From Lingula anatina (lineage: Eukaryota > Brachiopoda > Lingulata > Lingulida > Lingulidae), in contig NW_019775583.1 in assembly GCF_001039355.2 (NCBI RefSeq), forward strand, positions 1,754 to 65,753: a DNA stretch of 64,000 nt, written 5' to 3'. The notes beneath the pieces are model-generated. The model saw nothing but the letters and a program-made list of their open reading frames with translations, did no database searches and had not been told where the DNA came from. How positions within the stretch are numbered: the first letter of the stretch is position 1; every line of letters begins with the position of its first letter. This document shows, in pieces, positions 24,988 through 38,400 of this stretch. The translations under genes were made by a program, and so were the position numbers.

Positions 24988-25817
24988 TATTAAACATATT
25001 AAACATATTCCCATAATTTTTTTTCTGGCTAATTCTGTGTACATGTCTGCACTGCGATCAATGACAAATTTCGCACCGAATTGCCGTCATCATTTACATG
25101 TAGCTGCGCTCTGGTAGAGAGTGATACTTTTTTTTTTGCTGTGCGAAGGCGACAGAGCAACAATATAGCCGAATAAAAATGACAAAAGCACCCTTTGGTC
25201 TATTGAAAAACATATCTACACGAATGAAGTAATTTATAAACTTAGTCCTATTCATTCTTTAGAACAAAGTGCGTGAGTATTAATAATCTCTGCTTGCGAT
25301 GTCGTGTTGGATTTATTAAAGACACACTGCATGAGATGTACCCGCCATAATGGATTTTCCCTGGAAAATATCATTTATCTATCCCTATCTGCACTTGGAT
25401 TTGACCTTTGATAAAAGTTTGGTGTTAGCTTAAAATGACTGGCCAGTCATTATAGCAGCGACCATCTTCCTATATGCTTCCTATGTAAATATCAACATCA
25501 AGTACGCTCCAGAATAAATCATTTGAGGGCTTAAATCGTTTTTTAATGTGTATGTAAGATTTATAAGAAGCTGTGGATGGCAAAAATAAGTACTTGGGGA
25601 AATTTTTCAAACTAGTGGAGTGAACCTTAAACCGTGAAACCGCACGTGGTACCGTGACAAGAGAGGATCCTGAACCAGTCGTGTACATTTAGATTAAAAA
25701 AAACAAAAAACAAAGGGACATTACTTCCTGCCATTCTTTTTTCTCGACAAGAAAAAGCACAATTTCTCCCTCTCACGAACCATGGCTCGACCCATATGTA
25801 CACATAGAAAAAATAAG

Positions 25818-25868
<51 letters not shown>

Positions 25869-26851
25869 ATCTTAAAGAACTTCAGGTGAAAAAAATGAGT
25901 GTGTATTCGTATGATAAATTACCAGCACAATAAACACGTACTAAAGGTCAAACATCAGAGAAAGGAGGGAGCAAGAACAAACACAAAACAAGATATTATG
26001 GTGAAATGAGAGAACAAAAAACGTATTCAAAGGTGATACAACGTCCTGGGTGTTTATTAAAAAATTGAACAGTGAAGTTACTATCCCAATTTCCACGCAC
26101 GGAGGGTCCTAACCAGATGAAAGCCAGGACGTGAGAGGACAGACAGCAATACGGCCTGGAATGTCATTTTAAATTCTCTTCCTCAGGGCTGTCACAGAAA
26201 ACAGTGCTATCATCGTGTTGTTCGTGTTTAGGAGAGACCCACTCTAGTGTTACCCAGTGATCATCACGGTACAGTTAAACATTTTATTCCCCTTCCCCTG
26301 GCTCTTAATAAGAGAGTTACCATCCCGATTTTCGTGCACAGATGAAAATTTTATTTTATTTGAAATAAAAAAAAACCCGGACCATTTCATTATCAGTATG
26401 CAGTTAGGCTAACATTGCATCAGGTTATTTGAGGACGTCGTCGGTTGTTATCCCACATTATCCAGCTGCTGATTACTGCAATTACTGATTGATATACCAG
26501 CAGTGCATGTGTACCATTCTTTACATGCTCAGACAACATCAGACAGCATCAGGGCGGTATACCCGCCATATTGACCTTGGCTGTCCGCACATGCTCAGTG
26601 TGACCGCTGCGGTCACGTTTGTCACATTTGATGGGCAGGTTTATTGGATGGGCGGAGCTGGGTGCCGTTTATTGCCTGTGCTGTAGTAGACCTTTCACAA
26701 CCTTTCACCGAAGAACTGAAGTGCGTGAATGTTGTGAAAGGGGTCTTCTTCAAAGGTTTTTTGTCAGTTCTTAGAATTATTCCAGAACAGAAAGACGAGA
26801 TAACGTCAAATACCTCAGACTGTGTGTTGTGTGAATGACAGTACAATACAA
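24988..26851. repeat. Direct duplication, copy 2
   Basis: Copy 2, offset by 1858 and then 1865 bases after the indel. It runs on into a longer (AATAC)n microsatellite (about 26838–26884) and then unique sequence. The N at the junction and the near-identity favour two unmerged haplotype contigs over a true tandem duplication. Confidence 0.93.
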
Positions 26852-26884
26852 TACAATACAATACAATACAATACAATACAATAC

Positions 26885-27632
26885 GGTGCGAAAGAATACA
26901 ATTAAGTTTATTGCATGTTTGAAACTTTAAAATATAACATCAGCTGGATGGCTATTAACTACCTATCACTGTCTGGATTCAAACGCAGAACAGAAGGTTG
27001 TAATAAAAAGTTTGTCAGGCAAAAATAAGAGCGACGTCTGACTTAATGTGAATAATACATGACCTGAGGGCATCTTCTTAGATGACTTTTTTTTTCGAAA
27101 CCGATGGAACAGTTTTCTTTGAGAATGTGGGCAGCCTGACTGGTTATGTAAAACGTGTGGTGGAGCATACAGGTAAAGCATATCTCTGCTGCTTTCAGTC
27201 ATACCCCCCTCCCCCCCCCCCCCCCCCCCCCCCCCCGCACACACACACGGACAAAGATGAAAAAGAAATAACATGAAGGAATAGATTTATAGATAATTTA
27301 TTCATCGTATTATTTAATGGAAAAATACAATAGGGTGAAGGAGTGATAGCAGGACGATAAAGCTAGCCAGTACATTCCTCTCTGATTGCGTTTTGATATA
27401 GACAAAATTGCACAACAGCACTTTCCATGCGAAAAACTAAAAAAAACTGACCATATTGACTACTTCTACAATTTTTGATCCATAATATATCATGTGATAA
27501 AAAACCGCCACTTTTGTGGAATAATTTTATTTAAATGTTTTATTATAATATTTGGCAATTTGGCACCCCGACGTTCGCTCTGTCTCTCTCTTTATCTCCC
27601 TCTTTCTCTTTCCCTCTTTCTCTCTCTTTCTC

Positions 27633-27678
<46 letters not shown>

Positions 27679-27918
27679 TCGAAAAACACACTGATATTAG
27701 CCACAAGAGCCAACGGCAAATTGCACGTATCAACGCAAAAGTACAAAGGAGGCGCCAGATTTTTTTTTGGTAAACGAAATTGTACCTAAACATACCACAT
27801 ATGTTCCGTTCATTGCTACATGTTGTAAGTCTCCCTCAGTAACTTATATAACAGCGGTATTCGGGACCACCCTTTACCAGGTGTCCCCGTGTTACATTGC
27901 ACCATGCTAGACAAAGGG
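26885..27918. other. Non-coding intergenic stretch
   Basis: It contains a poly(C) run at about 27207–27236 and a (CT)n block at about 27570–27675. The apparent Ser/Leu- or Arg/Glu-rich frames are translations of these repeats. I see no gene. Confidence 0.6.
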
Positions 27919-28211
27919 AGCGTTCCCATAAAACCAACGTATTAGCTGGAACCATCTAACTCTGAGGGGTTTCTCGCTAAATTCCATTCAGTGTAAGCGG
28001 CTTAAATGTCTGGCACGCCTACTCGAGCTGCTAAGGGGTATTTAACGATAGTCAATTAACGATAGTCAATTAATGATAGTCGGTTACCCCCCTTCCCCCA
28101 AACACTCAAAGGGACGTGTCAGACAATTAAGCATATAAGGGTGAAAGCACTTAAGTTGGAAACCCCGCAGAGTTAGATCCATTCAGCTAGATGGGTTTAA
28201 GGGAACGCAGT
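27919..28211. mobile_element. MITE-like element with 'GCGTTCCC' ends, upstream of ferroxidase A
   Basis: The left end GCGTTCCCATAAAACC and the right end GGGTTTAAGGGAACGC are inverted, and inside them 'CCATCTAACTCTG' mirrors 'CAGAGTTAGAT'. The core 'GCGGCTTAAATGTCTGGCAC' links it to copies near 31655–31890, 37660–37850, 41790–42012 and 61186–61424. It lies in the likely promoter region of copy A. Confidence 0.65.
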
Positions 28212-28284
28212 CAAAGTGTAGTTGGGTCCAGTAGTTGTCTACAGGTTGAGCCACTTCTGCAGAGTTCGCCTTCGTCTTTCAGAA

Positions 28285-28358
28285 ATATAATATAATATAA
28301 TATAATATAATATAATATAATATAAATAATATAATATAATATAATATAATATAATATA
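28285..28358. repeat. (TATAA)n microsatellite
   Basis: A pentanucleotide repeat with one interruption, about 400 bases upstream of the copy A start codon. Confidence 0.85.
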
Positions 28359-28700
28359 AACAGACCTATTGCCAGTACTTTTAAAGGAGGTTCTTTTTCT
28401 TTAGTGTAGTGGACCCTTTTACCGCGTTGCATAGAACCTAGCTCAAATTGTGACTGAAAACATTTTTCCAGCAAAAAGGGTGGTTTGTTAACTGCGCCCC
28501 CCCCCCCCCCCACCAACGTTCCTCCACCCACGGCGTACGAATCTGACAATATAACAAACCACAAAATAGAAAATAAAGTGTTTGAGTGTACGCTTTTCTC
28601 ACAACTAAATTTACTGCTAAATTCGATCTCTGCAGCAGAGGGTACTAAGGGAATTGCTCATGCCACCTGCTGTTGGATTATTGGTAATTTGCATATATGT

Positions 28701-28722
28701 ATACATATATATATATATATAA
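28701..28722 (+). promoter_or_regulatory. Possible TATA element of ferroxidase A
   Basis: A (TA)n tract ending TATATATAAG lies about 53 bases upstream of the ATG at 28775. A start site roughly 30 bases downstream would give a very short 5' UTR. Because the tract is also a simple repeat, and an unseen upstream UTR exon is possible, this is tentative. Confidence 0.3.
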
Positions 28723-28732
28723 GTCGTCGTAG

Positions 28733-28761
28733 CCAGTCTCCCAGAAGACCCAAGAGACTGG
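28733..28761 (+). promoter_or_regulatory. 5' UTR hairpin just before the ferroxidase A start codon
   Basis: CCAGTCTC (28733–28740) pairs perfectly with GAGACTGG (28754–28761) across a 13-base loop, ending 13 bases before the ATG. It is not an iron-responsive element: there is no CAGUGN loop and no bulged C. The loop sequence CCAGAAGACCC also occurs in the MITE at 47812–47944. Confidence 0.4.
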
Positions 28762-28774
28762 TGCAGCCAATGTA

Positions 28775-29435
28775 ATGGGAACTCATATCGTCTTGCTGTG
28801 TCTCGCGGTGATAGGCTTGAATTCCGTCACGAAAGTCGGTAAGTACTGCCATTTAATTTGCCAATTTTTCATTTTCTTTTTAAAAAAATTCTTGCTGTAT
28901 CATTGCAATTCAATGGCTTTACTGTTTTTTAGGAAGCGATCTTGTTTCCGTTCTTGTATTAGCTGTCTACTGGTTTACAGTATATGTAACCATTTCTTAT
29001 TGCTTGTGTTACTGCAAGCAGTAAATAAGGAAGAGAAAAAAGTGAAAATGTGATCCAGTTTTAACATAGTATTAAATTAGGATAATTAAAGTTTAGTGGA
29101 TTTAACTGTTGAAATCTGCCTGGACAATGACCGTAGTGTATTGTTTATATTTATTTAACTGCCAGTGTTCGAAGAACAATTTCTTCCTCCTTATAAGGCC
29201 TTTTTTCATAGGCTAACTTGCAAATATATAGCAAACGTTTGTATGAATTATGAATGATAAAAAATAATAATAAAACAGGGGCGGATCCGGATATATTTTC
29301 TGACAGTCTTCCAAATCATCTTTGTTGATCCATCCTCCATTTTTGACCGTCTTCCGACAGAGAAAACAAATTAGACACCCGTTAATGTAAACTTGAAAAT
29401 CTGACCCAGAAGACGGCCTCAATCCGCCCCTGAAA

Positions 29436-29475
<40 letters not shown>

Positions 29476-32400
29476 AAAACCTACGCTTGACTAGACAAAA
29501 GCTCTAAACCTTTTACTTTTAATCCTGAAAAATCCTAATTGCTATAAAAGCACATAGAGTTACCGAATCTGGTCCGACAGTTTTGACAGCAACGGTTTGA
29601 CAGCAGAAATAGACTTGCAGACAACTAAAATAAAAACACTACCAGGCCATTATGGTGCTCTTTCTGGTAATTTTTTCTTCCTTTCCCAACAACTCTGTGT
29701 TTTAACTTCTTACTGTTTGAGTGGACGTGACTGATATTGGCCTCGTCGAGCGCGGCGATTATGTTAAGTCGGGCAAGAAGTTTACAACTTCTCGAGTCGG
29801 GTTTGAACCAGAGTGTAGACGACTATTTTATTATTATTATCATCATATTTTTTGACAGGCTATGAAGTTGTCAAACTCTTAAAGCATGCCGTCACTACAG
29901 TGTCACAAAGATATAACGCTCCATGTGAAGAGGACCTTTGTCTCTCCTAAACCTCCAGTAGTCGGATAATGGAGACATCTGCCGCAGCATTGAGAACACA
30001 GGGTTGTGTGTTTGAACCACGTGGAGGGCAATAAGCATTTTTTTCAAATCTCTTTTTTACACGCAATCCGGTACTCAGTCCTGTTCTGAGTTGAACACCG
30101 AAAAAGGAACAAAAAACATCAACTTGTCCACGGTGACAAATGACACCGAATTGTTCATCTATTCAAAGACCGAGGAAGATAACTATTGTCGTGGGACACA
30201 AGCAAACGAATTTTTTAAATGCGATTGCGATACTTTTCCATTAATTTCATATGACAAGTTTTGACAACTGAAAGTTTTAATTACTTTTCATATTTTATGA
30301 AGTCAAATAGCGAAAACACCAGCAATTGGCAAACAATGTATGTAATGGAAAAAGAGGGAAACTTTGAGTCCCTGACTTTTTAAAAGGCTTTGGGGTGATG
30401 TAAACGTCCATCTATATGTTTCAGGTCAATTATTTTCGTCAAACTTTTTTTACGAAAACCAATCTTTTACACAAGGTCAACCTACGTCTCTTTGGCGAAA
30501 TCTGCACGTAGGTTTTCTTTGAAAACTAATTTGATCTCTTTTCTGGTTGTTTTCAGATGCTTTAGTCCGTCATTACTATGTAGCAGTCAAGGAGATAGAC
30601 TGGGACTTCGCCCCGCTGGGAAATCAAGTACACAGTCGTCTAGACAGGTACGTGATCTTTGGACTTTTAACCCTGCTCGTTGACCGGTGTATTTTGGCCT
30701 TTTGCGTGGAAATATTCAGTTAGGATTTTTCCACACGATAGATTGAAAAGTGCGTAGATAGGTTAATATTAATATTACACTCATTAAAAGCGCACGGAGT
30801 TTTCGTAGGAGACGTAGAAGCGATTTTTTGGAATACTTAATTATATAGTAAAATAATATGTGTTTAAAGCATAAAAACATTGTATATAATTATGTTCACT
30901 AGACTTTCCAAGGGGCGTTTCACTTTTTATCTAAATTGAATTATGAGTTTTACTTTGACATTTATATGTATATATTTCTGGTCGTAGTGACACGGCCAAG
31001 GTTTTTATGTGATATTCTTTGCCTGTAGAGACACTAAATGCATTTTAATTGGATGCTACTGGATGGCACGGGCAACGGTAATATTAACAAACCGTTTCAT
31101 CATTCATTTTGACTCAGTCAAGGTTCTTGTATGGAATTCTTTGCAGATAGAGACAATTAATACATTTTCATTGCGGTCAATGAAACAAACTGTTTTATCA
31201 TTGCAGTAAACATTTACTGTGCTAATCTGCTTATCCAGGTCTGGAAATAAGGTGTCCTTGTTGTCTAATATATCAATCTATTTTTACCTCTGCTATTGGC
31301 AGATGTTCGTTAATTAGTGCAAATATATCAGGGCACGGTGTCAAGCAGTTTGTTTTATGTACCCAGATGAACTCAGTTCACTAAAATAAACTTAAATTCC
31401 AGTTATTATGTTAATTAATTAAGGGTGACATCTGTACAAGAAATGTGTGCTTATGCTCACACACGCTGTGCAGATTTTAATGTTGCTTAAGTAAGCCAAT
31501 CACATGTTCTTAATTTCATGGACACATTTGTGACAAACAAACCCAAGGTGTGTAGTTACTCGGTTCAAATTTTATTTTAAGTGTACCGTGTGTGTGTGAA
31601 AAAGAAAAAAAATGTCAGGGTTATCAATCAGCCCAATATACTATAGTCTTGGGGGTTCAACCCCCTTGTACCCGTGGTCGAAGGGTTGTCCTGCCGACGG
31701 ATCCCTCTAGATCGACCTAACTCCCTGAGGGTTCACGCTAAATTGATGTCAGCCGAGCGCGCACTGAAGTTAATTACCCCTTTACAGCTTTTAGTAGGCG
31801 GGACAGACGGCTAAGCTGACAGTAATCTAGTGAGACTCCCCACGGGGATAGATCGATCTAAAATCTGTGGGAATGGGGTCTAAGACAAAACATAGGCATA
31901 CGTTACATTGTCACAGCCTAACAGCTTTATTTTGTTTTCCTCGTGATTTTTTTTGGGACATGGGATCGTGTATTCACAGCAGTTACAAAAAATAAATAAA
32001 TAAATAACATAAAATAAAATAAAATAAAAAAATAGAAATAAATAAAATAAATAAATAAATAATAATAATAATAATAATAATAATGAAAAGTGCTAGTGCT
32101 CAAAAGGGGTTTAACGTGACCACAGCTTTGTTAACTCGCCATGTCACTGCCTTACGGACGTGTTTTTAATGTATATATAATTAGAAAGACAAGTACTGCA
32201 AGCTGAACTTAATTATATATGCTGTACATAAGGGCTGATCAATCTTATCAAGTCTCTAAAAAAGATACTGGTAAGCTGCAATTTGCTTGTTTGTCAATCT
32301 ATGTCGTGTTCATACAATGCGGCCTGGAGGCAGCACTGGGCACAGTGGCGCCAATTGAGGCCGCTTTCACAACCAAACTTGATCTGCAGAATAAGAACGC

Positions 32401-35400
32401 TCTCACAACAAGTCGATTCGCGGACTAAATGCAGCGCTGACTTGATATGGCCGACGCACTTAAAAGCAGCGCGGACTAATCCCCTGATGATCTCCCCGCC
32501 TCCACAAACGCCGTCGCAGCACGGGTCTAGCAATTAAACCTAGGGACTGAGTTTTAGAGAATTAGCAGCATCGCTTTTTAGTGGCGTCGGCCATATTAAG
32601 TTGGCGGATCAGTTAGTCCGCGGACCATCTGTTCTGAATGCGCTCTATTAAATCTGCGGATCAAATATGGCCGGCTCATTCCTGTCTGTTAGGGGGGTAT
32701 GCCTCCCTAAAATAGCTGTAAGTATACTATTGTTCTTCACAAAGTAATAAGCCTCTTCAAGCATGAAAATATGGATGTGACGAGTTATATGAATTACAGC
32801 TGCAAAAAAGTTAGACGAATGTTGAAAAAAAAAAAAAAAAAACTACGGCAACAAAGGGACATTTATTATAAGGGAACGTTAATTTGTACCCTCTCCTTTT
32901 ACTAAGATGTCAACTTGAATATTATGGATTCTCTATAAGAAAGAACAAACAGTTTTTATGGGTTGCTGAGTGTGTAATGGTGCAATGTAGGATAGTATGT
33001 CCGTTTACCACAGTAATTTCTTTACGCTACATCGTACGTAATACCGTACGTAATACAACAATGTTATATACAATGTAATTCACGAAGAAATACAATCTGA
33101 AAGATGACATTTTAATATGTAGGTTTTGCTTGTATATTGTCTGGCATTGTTTAAAAATAAAAGTTACCACAGCAAATGTGCAGTTCTTAACGCCAACCAG
33201 ATAATTAATGACATCTGATACAGAAAATGGCCCAAATGTCTTAAACGACTTTTCAGAGTTTCCTTAACCTCGCNNNNNNNNNNNNNNNNNNNNNNNNNNN
33301 NNNNNNNNNNNNNNNNNNNNNNNNNNNNNNNNNNNNNNNNNNNNNNNNNNNNAAAAAAAAAAAAACAGGGCTCTCCTTTATTCCCAGACTTAATAAAGTC
33401 TGTCATTCACTGCGTTGTTGCCCGCCATCTACGGATCTTGATCTCGAAAATGATTGTTTACTGTCTGAATGCGATATACATGTAAGAATAGAGGTGGAAC
33501 TAACCTTAATGGTGTCTAACTCTTATTATTTAGCCGTCAAGTCAAGAATCACTGTTGCATAATTTTATCTAGACCCTATGAAAAGAGCTTTACTCAGCTA
33601 GCATTATCTGTAGAAAGTTTCACAGTTATTCATTGTGTTTTTTAGTTATGCCGCCAAGTACCTCGATACTTCTGATCCAAACAGTTTTGGGAAGGTGTTC
33701 AAGAAAGCTGTATACAGGGAATTCACGGACGATAGCTTCACCAAAGAAAAACCCCATTCGAAGCACCTTGGTACGTTCACCGTACTGTGCATTGTATGCA
33801 AGCAGGGGATAGAGGGTAGGGGTAGGGGGGGGGCACGAGAAGGGAGGGGGCGGGCAAAATCTTAAACAATGGTCGTTGAATAAGTGGCGATTGTAGTTTA
33901 AGTAGTTAAACTAAAACAAGGTGGTTATTATCTATAGCTGTAGATTGGTGTTTATAGTTTAACAAAAATTATCACAAAGGCCGTGTAAATTATTATTATT
34001 ATTACACGCTATCATTTTTCAAAAAAAAAAAAAAGAGAAAAAAAAAACGTTTTGGTATTTCTTGTCGCTTAAGGTCTACTGGGTCCGACCCTTCGAGGCC
34101 ATATCTCCGACATCATCCGGATCAAATTTAAAAACATGGGCAGTCGAGCCTACACTATGCATCCCCACGGCGCCGCCTATCTGAAAAAACACGAAGGTAT
34201 GAAAAAAAGGTTCATTTTGGATAAATCCGTGGAAAACTTTTGCTCCTTGACTAAAAGAGACCTGGCAGAGGCAACAACAGCTAGTCGGCTAAACAATTAC
34301 ACCATATCCTTCACACTCATTAATATTAATATTATATTATTATTATTACTACTTCTACTACTACTACTATTACTAGGGGCTCTGTATACTGACGGCACAT
34401 CAGGAGATGACAAACTGGACGACAGGGTGATGCCTGGAGAAACCATCACTCTCGACTGGCTGCTGTCAGATGAGCTTAAGGGTGCTCCTGCCACGGGTGA
34501 CCCCGACTGTCTTCCCTGGACATATCACAGCCATCTTAACCCCATTGTCGACGTGCAGTCGGGGCTGATGGGAATCTTGGTGATATGTAGACCAGGTGAC
34601 TGTCATTTGCCGTTTAACTGTGCTTCTATTTTTTTCTCTTGTATTGTATTAGAGGTATTGTAGACGGGGCTTTCGCGTCAGATCTGTTTTTTTTTTTCGA
34701 GAGAAGCAGTTTTTGTCTGTTCTCAAATCATTATTGATGTTTTATACGAATAAAATATTCGATTTTTTTTTTTTTTTTTGGGGGGGGGGGGGGTATCATT
34801 TAAGGTCCAAACATAAGCTTTTGGGATATTTTTTATAGTATACGCTTAGCTAATTTAATTCTACATGGACTACCTTAGATACTCTAGGCATGCTGCTGAT
34901 ATTTTGAACTGCTGACAACTTTCTCAATGCGAATTTTATGGCCACAGATTTTGCTTTCTGTCAAATATTTGGGATTATTCTTCATATTTTTTCTTGCCAT
35001 AATATATTTGTATTTGTTACACATTTAGGCACCCTGGACGATGACAACGAACGGCGTGACGTGGACAAGGAGTACATATTGCTATCACACATCATAGACG
35101 AGTCAGCGAGCTGGTACTTCCAGGAGAATGTGGCAAGGCAAGTACTTTACCACCTGAAAATGTGTGTAAAAACTGTTTGAAATCACTTAGGACCTTTCGG
35201 AATCGAGCGGTACACTTATAAACCGGACCAGTGTAACGAAACCGGATCCGTGTGACAGAAGGTTCACCCTCCATTTAGTTATAACGGTTAGGGTTATAGC
35301 CTGCCCTAAGTGGCCCAAAATATAAGGCTAGTCTTACCTGTACAAATCGATGGGAAGCGAACCTTCTGTCTAGGGGGACTCTCTGTCACGTTTAATGATT

Positions 35401-38400
35401 ACACCGGCCCATTCTGAGAAACTTACAAGCCAATCGCCAGGCTACTGCGTAAGAGAGTCACCTCTTGGAGCCTCGTTTTCGACACGGTCTAAACATCAAG
35501 AAGCGAACTTGTGTGTTTTTTTTTTTTTGTTTTTTTTTGGTCTTGGGAAAATAACTCCCTGTTTTGCAACGCATGTTTGGTTCACAAAAAGTTAACGGTC
35601 CAGAGAAGATATATTTCGGCGTTACAAGAGTTCATGTAATAATAGTATTGGGAATGATATCTTTTTGAGCATTAAATGCTTTACGAAAATTATGGAATGA
35701 GGTAGCCTTTTTTCTACCTAGTCCCAAAACTTTCTCAAAAAAAGAAGGCTCCCACACGTGCCACATAATGATGAGGAATCTTCTGCTGTCTTGTCCACTT
35801 CTGCCACACATTTAACAGTATTCTAAACCATCTGCAGGTTCGCACCACAAGCAGACCAGAATTCTCCATCGTTCGCCACCAAGTTCCACACTATCAACGG
35901 CTACATCTACGGGAACGTCCCCGGCTTGGAGGCTTGCTCTGGTGACAGAGTGGCGTGGTACATGATAGGACTGGGCAACGAAGACGATCTTCACTCCCTG
36001 ACCATCAACGGTCATGTATTGGAGTATAATCATCACAGGTGAGGGGGGTGTAGGGGGTAGGTGGGGGTTGGAATATCAAGGGGGTGAGTACTCTAATGAT
36101 TCCCAACATTTGGAAATTATTGCGTTGACCAGACCTGGTGACTGTTGTAAATCGTCACAGGTGACAGTTGCTGGAGCCTCGTGGCCATGACGGGATAGGG
36201 GTGGAGGGTGGGGGTCGGGGATGACTTATTTTTCTTAGCATAACTCAAATCAACCCTTGTTAAGTTGTTGAGTCAAAATTATATAATCGTATTTATAGAT
36301 TTTTCATTCAAGTTAATTGCTTGTTTATTTGTATTTGTTTCATTACTTAAATTATAACTTGTCGTGTGCTCGTATCACCCGTTTTATGTCCCTTCACAAT
36401 TCTTCCAGAATGTATTATACAGGTTATACACCTATAGCAATGTATGGACTGTACATGTCTTCACCAGTATAACTCTATGCATATCTCTCTCATAGTGCTT
36501 GAATTATTTATCATACTTTTTGCTGTACCAGTATAACTGTACAGCTCAGACACTTAAGGTCATATCCTTTGTAACAAATTCGCTTGTACGACAACACAAT
36601 ATCAATATCACTATGAAAGTTATTCGTTATTTTCAGAACTGATGTTATCGCGCTATTCGCCGCCAAGTTCTCAGCAGCGTACATGACGGCGGGAGATGTG
36701 GGAAAGTGGATTATCAAATGTCAAACGGCTGATCATCATCTTGGTAAACAATCACAGAAACACACCACGTATATAAAGGCACATGCTTCGTATCTTAATA
36801 TTGTCAATACTAGCAGGGGAAAAGCACTCTTTTTATATCCACACCACTGTGTGACAGAAGGTACAAAAACATTGTGCCGGTATGTTTTCGCTGAATAAAA
36901 CCGTCATTTTACTATCAATGTGTGACACCCCGAAGACCCTCCATCATGCTATGACACTTCAATTCCCATGTTGAATAATAGCTATCCCTTCATCCACTTA
37001 CTGAATACATCACTTTGGTCATTTCAGAGGGAGAGCAGGCGTTCCTTCACGTGAGCCCCTCGTGCGGTAAACCCCCTCCTTACGACTTTCTGGGTGGCCA
37101 TACCCGGACTTATTACATCGCAGCGGTGGAGAAGCGATGGAGTTACGACGGGGGTTCCGGATTGAACGGATACGAACGTGGATTAGCTTTCCTCAAAGAC
37201 CCAAGCCAGTAAGTGGTCTTATGGTGTTTCCCAAAATCGTCTCAAACCGTTTCCATAATTGCAAGTGCAATTTATGTTGATAGATTTTGTAATAAAAAAA
37301 TTGAATAATGTATAAGAACAACATTTGGTATGAATATTTCTCTAATTACAGAGAATCCAGCAAATACTTTACAAAAAATTCAAACCGCATAGGCGGTACG
37401 TACTGGAAGATCGTATATGAAGAGCATACAGACGACAAATTTACGACGGTAAAACGAAGACCACTGTCCAAATACCATTATGGTCTTCTTGGCCCCGAGA
37501 TTGCTGCCCAGACAGGAGACACTATTAAGGTATGGAATTTAGTCCTGCAAGGCCTGCTTCATAAAACGTCTGGAGTCTATTTTATTGGGTTATCAGGACC
37601 TTGTCGACTGCGAGGTGTTTCAAAAAATAATCTTAAAGGCAGCTCACCTCTTTTTAGTCGGGCTTTGAGCAGCTAGGGGGCAATTAACACCAATAAACAC
37701 GACAGTTAAATACACCCCAGCTGCTCGAGGGAGCGTGACAGACAATTAAACCGATTTCACATATTGCACTTAGCGTGAATGCCCCCAAAGTTGGGTCGAT
37801 CAATGTAGTCCGATAGATTGTATGGGAATTGGGTCTTCGTAGTTACAGTAATCCATGTGGTTGTGTCTAATACATGTACATTTATTGTGGGTCAGTCATT
37901 TTGGAGATCTCGTAGACGATACTGTAATGTCGACATTGCAAAGTTTAGAACACCAGAACTTAAGATTATTTGCGAAACAGATACAGGGTAATTTTCTATC
38001 TTTGGTCTCTCTGGATGTAGCCTAATATGACGGTGACCTACTTATAACTGTGATCAAATCTACAGTTTCAGCATTTTCAAAATCTGATATCCAGAGAAAT
38101 TGATGGCGAGAAATAAATAAATAAATATAAAACTAAAATAAACACAGAAGCTAGATTGTCACAGCCTTTCTGCTTTCTGTTTACAGGTTGTTTTCAAAAA
38201 CCTTGCGCCCAGCTCGGGAAGACGATTTTCCATTCATCCCCGTGGAGTGAAGTACGACAAAGAAAACGAGGGAGAGGATTACAATGACGGCACACCAGGT
38301 GCGTTGTTGTTGTTGTGGTCAATGTTTTTGAATACTATTTGGACTACGCTATTAAAATAGCGAATTTTGCCCATGTCACATTCCCTCAAAATCTCAATGG

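Noticed and set aside
24757-25044. Frames repeated in both duplicated blocks (also 23605–23823 and 26489–26876)
   Set aside because: They recur only because the DNA is duplicated; no domains, no splice signals, and part overlaps a microsatellite.
27494-27793. Ser/Leu- and Arg/Glu-rich frames on both strands
   Set aside because: They are translations of a (CT)n repeat tract.
28733-28761. Iron-responsive element
   Set aside because: The hairpin lacks the CAGUGN loop and bulged C, so only an unspecified hairpin is reported.
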